From an uncultured Acidobacteriia bacterium (lineage in GTDB: Bacteria > Acidobacteriota > Terriglobia > Bryobacterales > Bryobacteraceae), in assembly GCA_903923395.1 (NCBI GenBank), contig CAIXXM010000120.1:1-43971 (forward strand): 43,971 nt of DNA, in the 5' to 3' direction. How positions within the stretch are numbered: the first letter of the stretch is position 1; each line of letters opens with the position of its first letter. Made by a program: the position numbers and the translations under genes. The notes beneath the pieces are model-generated. The model saw only the letters and a program-made list of their open reading frames with translations. It had not been told where the DNA came from and ran no database searches. Shown here piece by piece: positions 40,440 through 43,971 of the stretch.

Positions 40440-41435
40440 ATGCTCAGACTCATACAACTTACTGGAAGATCCGGCGGCCACGTGGGCGTGGTCACAGGAG
40501 ATTCCATCGAACTGCTCTCCACCAACCGCACCATCTATGGCCTCGCGATGCTGAGCCTCAGCCGCGGTGCCAGCTTGAAGGATTGCGCGGTCTCTCAGCT
40601 TTCCGGCGAAATGGTGGATTACAACGCCGTCTATGCAGGCCACGGCGACTGGCAGGTGGGCCTGCCCATTGACCATCCCGATGACCCCGCGCGTGTTCTG
40701 GTAAGCGGCACCGGCCTCACCCACATGGCCAGCGTGAAGAACCGTGATGCCATGCACTCCAGCGCGCAGAATGTGACCGACAGCGTGAAGATGTACCAGC
40801 TTGGACTCGCCGGCGGACGCCCGGAAGCAGGCCGCGTTGGCACGTCGCCCGAATGGTTTTATAAGGGCAACGGGTCTGTGCTGAAGGCCCACAACCAGCC
40901 GCTGAGCATTCCCTTCTTCGCGGAAGATGGCGGCGAAGAACCGGAGATCGCCGGAGTTTATGTGATCGACAACGCTGGCAACCCGCGGCGCATCGGCTTC
41001 TGCCAGGGCAATGAGTTCTCTGACCACCTGTTTGAGAAGCGCAATTATCTTTATCTGGCGTCTTCGAAGCTGCGCGAGTGCGCGATTGGTCCTGAGTTGA
41101 TTGTGGATGGCGACTTCCACCACGTGAAGGGCGAAGTCTCTGTCTTCCGCAAGGGCGAAACGCTGTGGAGCCAGCCGATCCAAACCGGTGAGGAAGTGAT
41201 GTGCCACAGCTTGGCGAACATGGAGCACCATCACTTCAAGTTCCCGGGACACAGGCGTCCGGGCGATGTTCACGTGCACTATTACGGCGCGGATGCCTTC
41301 AGTTTCGGCGCGGGGATTCTGCTGCAGGATGGCGACTGGATGCAGGTCAGCTTTGACGGCTTCGGCCGGCCGCTGCGGAACCCTGTACAAAAGGAAGAAG
41401 TGTCTGAGGCACCGGTGACCGTCACCGCACTTTAG
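40440..41435 (+). CDS. AraD1 / GguC family fumarylacetoacetase-fold dehydratase
   Basis: A 331-residue cytoplasmic protein of the FAH superfamily branch that includes L-2-keto-3-deoxyarabonate dehydratase (AraD1) and GguC. Landmarks are RVLVSGTGLTHMASVKNRDAMH, EWFYKGNGSVLKAHNQPL, the metal-site EDGGEEPEIAGVYVID (Glu-x-Glu), RIGFCQGNEFSDHLFEKRNYLYLASSKLREC and IGPEL. In the known pathway AraD1 removes water from 2-keto-3-deoxy-sugar acids from arabinose or xylose. It follows the GH39 gene by 4 bp, which supports a pentose-use role. No sugar dehydrogenase or lactonase is visible nearby. Confidence 0.82.
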   Translation: MLRLIQLTGRSGGHVGVVTGDSIELLSTNRTIYGLAMLSLSRGASLKDCAVSQLSGEMVDYNAVYAGHGDWQVGLPIDHPDDPARVLVSGTGLTHMASVKNRDAMHSSAQNVTDSVKMYQLGLAGGRPEAGRVGTSPEWFYKGNGSVLKAHNQPLSIPFFAEDGGEEPEIAGVYVIDNAGNPRRIGFCQGNEFSDHLFEKRNYLYLASSKLRECAIGPELIVDGDFHHVKGEVSVFRKGETLWSQPIQTGEEVMCHSLANMEHHHFKFPGHRRPGDVHVHYYGADAFSFGAGILLQDGDWMQVSFDGFGRPLRNPVQKEEVSEAPVTVTAL

Positions 41436-41446
41436 AAGCCGCACAG

Positions 41447-41461
41447 GCGCGGGGGCCGCGC
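41447..41461. repeat. short GC-rich hairpin after the AraD1-type gene
   Basis: GCGCGG (41447-41452) pairs with CCGCGC (41456-41461) over a 3-nt loop, 12 bp after the stop. There is no T tract, so termination is uncertain. The remaining 130 bp before the M28 gene show no clear promoter boxes. Confidence 0.25.
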
Positions 41462-41595
41462 GGCAATCAGCCCAGAAACCGCAGTGTTCTTTCGGCCCGG
41501 AGACGTCCGTTGTGCGGCGGCTGCTCAAAATGGATAACCATTCGCGGATCTGTAACGCCATGTACAATTCGGTCTAACCCCGAATTGGAGATTGA

Positions 41596-43737
41596 ATGCA
41601 CCGTTACTTTGTCCGCACTGCGGTCGCGGCAGGCCTCACACTGGCCGCCCTCACCGCTCTCGGAGCCGCCAAGCCCGCTGAGAAAGGCAAGGCGAAAACT
41701 GACAAACCTGTCGCTCCGGCACTCGGCAATGCCGAGTCCATCACGGAAGAGGAACTGAAGGTCTACCTTTACTTCCTCGCTTCTGACCAGATGGAAGGCC
41801 GCAACTTCCCTTCCCGCGGCTATGACACAGCTGCCCTTTATGTGGCGAGTCACCTGGCCGAATGGGGCCTGAAACCCGGCGGCAGCAAGACCGGCACCGT
41901 GGGACCCTTGCAGCCCTACTTCATGCCCATTGAGATGGTGGCGAAGAGCATCATCGCGGAAGAAACCAAGCTCAGCCTCACGGCCCCCGGTGGCATGGGT
42001 GGCGGACGCGGCGGCTTCGGCGGCCCCGGCGGCGGTGGACCCGGAGGTGGCGGCGCCCCTGATGCGGCAGCCAGCAACGAACCCCGCACTACTGCCTTCG
42101 AATACAGCAAAGACTGGACCAACGGCACTCCCGGCGGCTTCGGCGGACGCGGCGGCCCGGGCGTGCAGGCTCTGGACGTCAACGCCAACCTGGTCTTCGC
42201 CGGCAACGGTTACGTCATCAACAAGAGCAAGACCAACCCGTATGAAGGCCTGGATGTAAAGGGCAAGATCATTGTGGTGGCCGGTCTGCCCGCGGAAATG
42301 GCAGCGGCGCAGGGTGGCGGACCCGGTGGCGGTGGTGGTGGCGGTGGTCGTGGTCAAGGTGGCGGCGGTGGCCGTCGTCAAGGCGCGGCAGCGGCAGGCG
42401 GCGCGGAAACTCCCGCAGCAGGTGCTGCAGCGGCGACTCCGGCAGCCCAGCCCGCAGCAGCAGCAGGCCCGGCCCGTGGTGCGAATCCTCTGGGTGAGCC
42501 CTGCGTCGATTTCTATTCCCCCGAACAGTACGCGGCCAAGAACGGCGCCCTCGCGGTCATCAACATCGCGAACTTCCAGCAGATTCAGGCCATGACCAAC
42601 CCCAACGCGGGCGCGTTCGGTCGCAACACCCTCAACGGACCGGCCTTCCAGGTGGAGAAGTTCCTCTCCGCCCCGCAGGCCTGCCCGGCAGCCCCCTCCA
42701 TCACCGCCGGACCCAGCCTCACCACAGCTCTGTTCCAGGGTGAAAAGCAGACCGGACAGCAGGTGTTCTACGCGGCCGGCAACAACACCAAGCTCGACAG
42801 CTTTGCCTTCAATGAGAAGAAGAAGCTGGCCCTTAAGATTGCCGTGAAGACGGAAAAGAACCATGGCGAAAACGTCATCGGCATCCTGGAAGGCAGTGAC
42901 CCGGTGCTGAAGAACGAATTCGTGGTGATGAGCGCGCACCTGGATCACCTGGGGCTTTCGGCTCCCGGTGCAGATGGCAAGTCGGTCAACAATGGCGCGG
43001 ATGATGATGGTTCCGGTTCCACAGGTCTGCTCGGCATCGCGCATGCCTATGCAACCGGTGCGGCCAAGGGCATTCGCCCGAAGCGCTCCATGCTGTTCCT
43101 CTGGGTGGGCGGCGAAGAGAAGGGCCTGTGGGGTTCGCAATACTTCGCGCAGTTCCCGCCGATTGATCTTTCGAAAGTGGTGGCGGATCTGAATATCGAT
43201 ATGATTGGCCGCACGAAGAACCCGAACTCCGTGGATACGAACCCGACCCACACGATCGTGGAACCGGGCGAGATCTTCGTGGTGGGTCCGAACATCAGCA
43301 GCGATGATCTGGGCAATGTTCTCGACACCGTGAATGCTGGTTACCAGAAGCTCAAGATCAACCACTTCTATGACGCGACGGCACCGGATGCGACGCACGA
43401 CAACCTGGGTCCGCAACCGAACGGCCAGCGGATTTTCTACCGCAGCGACCACTACAACTTCGCGAAGATGGGTGTGCCGATCGCGTTCTTCACCATCGGG
43501 CTGCATGTGGACTATCACCGGACGTCAGACACGCCCGACAAGATTGACTACACAGAGATCCAGAAGGTGGCGAAGACCGTGGCGGCTGTGAGTTGGGAAC
43601 TGGGGAATGCCGAAAAGCGCCCGCAGTTGAAGGCGAACCTGCCGGAGCAGTTGCAGAAGGACATGAAGGCCGTCCAAACGCAGGGCTGGGGGAAACAAAC
43701 CCCGGTGCTACCGCCGCTGCCGGGCATGCCTTATTAA
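41596..43737 (+). CDS. M28 family zinc aminopeptidase with Gly/Ala-rich inserts
   Basis: A 713-residue exported peptidase with a signal peptide (VAAGLTLAALTALGAA) and a GGAG site before the ATG. The catalytic domain (about 420-690) has all M28 ligands: His in VMSAHLDHLG, Asp in NNGADDDGSGSTGLL, the Glu pair in WVGGEEKGLWGSQYF, Asp in NIDMIGRT, and the final His in TIGLHVDYHRTSDTPDKID. The region before it resembles a PA-type lid (GYVINKSKTNPYEGLDVKGKIIVV). It is broken by three low-complexity stretches, about residues 131-155, 177-189 and 236-298, of Gly, Pro, Ala, Arg and Gln. These make it longer than the usual 500-600 residues. Likely role: peptide breakdown outside the cytoplasm. Confidence 0.9.
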   Translation: MHRYFVRTAVAAGLTLAALTALGAAKPAEKGKAKTDKPVAPALGNAESITEEELKVYLYFLASDQMEGRNFPSRGYDTAALYVASHLAEWGLKPGGSKTGTVGPLQPYFMPIEMVAKSIIAEETKLSLTAPGGMGGGRGGFGGPGGGGPGGGGAPDAAASNEPRTTAFEYSKDWTNGTPGGFGGRGGPGVQALDVNANLVFAGNGYVINKSKTNPYEGLDVKGKIIVVAGLPAEMAAAQGGGPGGGGGGGGRGQGGGGGRRQGAAAAGGAETPAAGAAAATPAAQPAAAAGPARGANPLGEPCVDFYSPEQYAAKNGALAVINIANFQQIQAMTNPNAGAFGRNTLNGPAFQVEKFLSAPQACPAAPSITAGPSLTTALFQGEKQTGQQVFYAAGNNTKLDSFAFNEKKKLALKIAVKTEKNHGENVIGILEGSDPVLKNEFVVMSAHLDHLGLSAPGADGKSVNNGADDDGSGSTGLLGIAHAYATGAAKGIRPKRSMLFLWVGGEEKGLWGSQYFAQFPPIDLSKVVADLNIDMIGRTKNPNSVDTNPTHTIVEPGEIFVVGPNISSDDLGNVLDTVNAGYQKLKINHFYDATAPDATHDNLGPQPNGQRIFYRSDHYNFAKMGVPIAFFTIGLHVDYHRTSDTPDKIDYTEIQKVAKTVAAVSWELGNAEKRPQLKANLPEQLQKDMKAVQTQGWGKQTPVLPPLPGMPY

Positions 43738-43751
43738 GTGGAAGTGAGCGG

Positions 43752-43778
43752 GGGCCAGCAGAGATGCCGGCCCTTTCT
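43752..43778 (+). terminator. probable terminator of the M28 peptidase gene
   Basis: GGGCC-A-GC (43752-43759) pairs with GC-C-GGCCC (43766-43773) with one A/C mismatch and a 6-nt loop, followed by TTTCT. It begins 15 bp after the peptidase stop. Confidence 0.55.
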
Positions 43779-43821
43779 GCAAGTGGTAAACAAGTTATTC
43801 TGGAATTGAGGAACGGCAAGC

Positions 43822-43971
43822 ATGGAAGTCCATTTTTCCCCGGAGCTGGAAGCAAGGTTGGCAAGTTCAGCAGCGCAGCAGGGCTGTAAGTCGGATGAAC
43901 TTGTTGCAGCGCTAGTGTCCCAGCACTTTGAGGAAGAGGCCCGGTTCCTTGACGCGGTGAAACTGGGCGAG
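43822..43971 (+). CDS. small antitoxin-like protein, cut by the window end
   Basis: Fifty codons of an open frame begin at ATG 43822 (a GAGG lies about 9 nt upstream) and run off the window. The sequence MEVHFSPELEARLASSAAQ, followed by KSDELVAALVSQHFEEEA and RFLDAVKLGE, has the short beta-strand plus helix-turn-helix layout of CopG/ParD-like ribbon-helix-helix antitoxins. The S-x-ELEA-x-L and DELV-x-x-(L/V) spacing is familiar from antitoxins upstream of ParE or PIN toxins. A toxin gene would be expected just beyond the window; this cannot be checked here. Confidence 0.62.
   Translation, partial: MEVHFSPELEARLASSAAQQGCKSDELVAALVSQHFEEEARFLDAVKLGE

Noticed and set aside
40425-41567. A 380-residue open frame antisense to the AraD1-type gene
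   Set aside because: The plus strand encodes a well-conserved FAH-fold protein. The antisense frame shows no motif and reflects GC bias at third positions.
41467-43518. A 683-residue open frame on the minus strand opposite the M28 peptidase gene
   Set aside because: It is antisense to a clearly conserved peptidase with full catalytic motifs. Its Gly/Ala/Thr-rich composition is the reverse complement of the GC-rich inserts, and it has no recognisable domain or ribosome-binding site.
1-43971. CRISPR arrays, insertion sequences, integrases, tRNA or rRNA genes
   Set aside because: I saw no regularly spaced repeats, no transposase or integrase motifs, and no cloverleaf or rRNA-like segments. A tRNA or covariance-model scan would be needed to exclude small RNAs fully.

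Overview
The window is a dense stretch of a GC-rich bacterial chromosome that most resembles the Acidobacteriota, order Bryobacterales (relatives of Candidatus Solibacter, Bryobacter or Paludibaculum). This rests on a Solibacter-type TIGR03437-like domain, a DUF1501 plus DUF1549/DUF1553 pair with a planctomycete-type cytochrome domain, PEP-CTERM sorting, a DUF1080 protein, a DUF885 protein and frequent small toxin-antitoxin genes. The lineage is an inference from protein families; no rRNA or tRNA gene was seen. Coding density is very high, many starts overlap the preceding stop by 4 bp, and no gene-free stretch exceeds 300 bases. No insertion sequence, prophage, integrase or CRISPR array was recognised.

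Layout. 1-1487: the 3' end of polA, a PEP-CTERM surface protein and an ErpA-type Fe-S carrier. 1647-4622: an ECF sigma factor, its zinc anti-sigma factor, a small Spy/CnrX-like membrane protein, a DUF4352-like lipoprotein and a secreted two-repeat beta-sandwich protein. 4633-6735: a TMTC-like membrane glycosyltransferase with TPRs. 6809-11432 (minus strand): an S41 protease homologue lacking its catalytic lysine, then a three-gene module of a response regulator fused to a thioredoxin-reductase-like flavoprotein without CxxC, a cyclic-nucleotide-domain histidine kinase and a free UBP-type zinc finger. 11565-14438: a sugar isomerase (SIS) protein and a DUF885 hydrolase. 14449-15261: an antitoxin-like fragment and a DUF1080 protein. 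15296-20108: overlapping nitrilase, DUF58, TonB-dependent receptor, DinB and cytochrome P460 genes. 20115-20761: a VapC toxin and its upstream partner.

20860-26322 is an aromatic amino acid operon, trpC-trpF-trpB-trpA-chorismate mutase-DAHP synthase-tyrA, in which successive genes touch or nearly touch. It joins the first step of the shikimate pathway to the Trp and Tyr branches; trpE, trpG and trpD are not in the window. 26566-27466 holds a MarR regulator and a SnoaL-like protein that share an operator-like sequence. 27506-32190 (minus) holds the DUF1549/DUF1553 cytochrome protein, the DUF1501 protein and a YpfJ-type metallopeptidase. 32329-33000 is a TPR protein with a C-terminal haem motif.

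33021-38718 is the least understood block: a LytS-type kinase and LytTR regulator, followed by two related secreted or membrane proteins whose predicted mature forms begin with His (the second fused to a HupE/UreJ-like membrane domain), and a three-part TIGR03437-Ig-DUF3500 protein. A repeated motif lies between the regulator and these genes. 38732-41435 encodes a GH39-like glycosidase and an AraD1-type sugar-acid dehydratase, a likely pentose-use pair. 41596-43737 encodes an M28 peptidase with Gly/Ala-rich inserts, and the window ends inside a small antitoxin-like gene.

The two best candidates for an under-described system are the FAD-response-regulator/kinase/UBP-finger module (6809-11432) and the LytS-LytTR/N-terminal-His/HupE/DUF3500 block (33021-38718).
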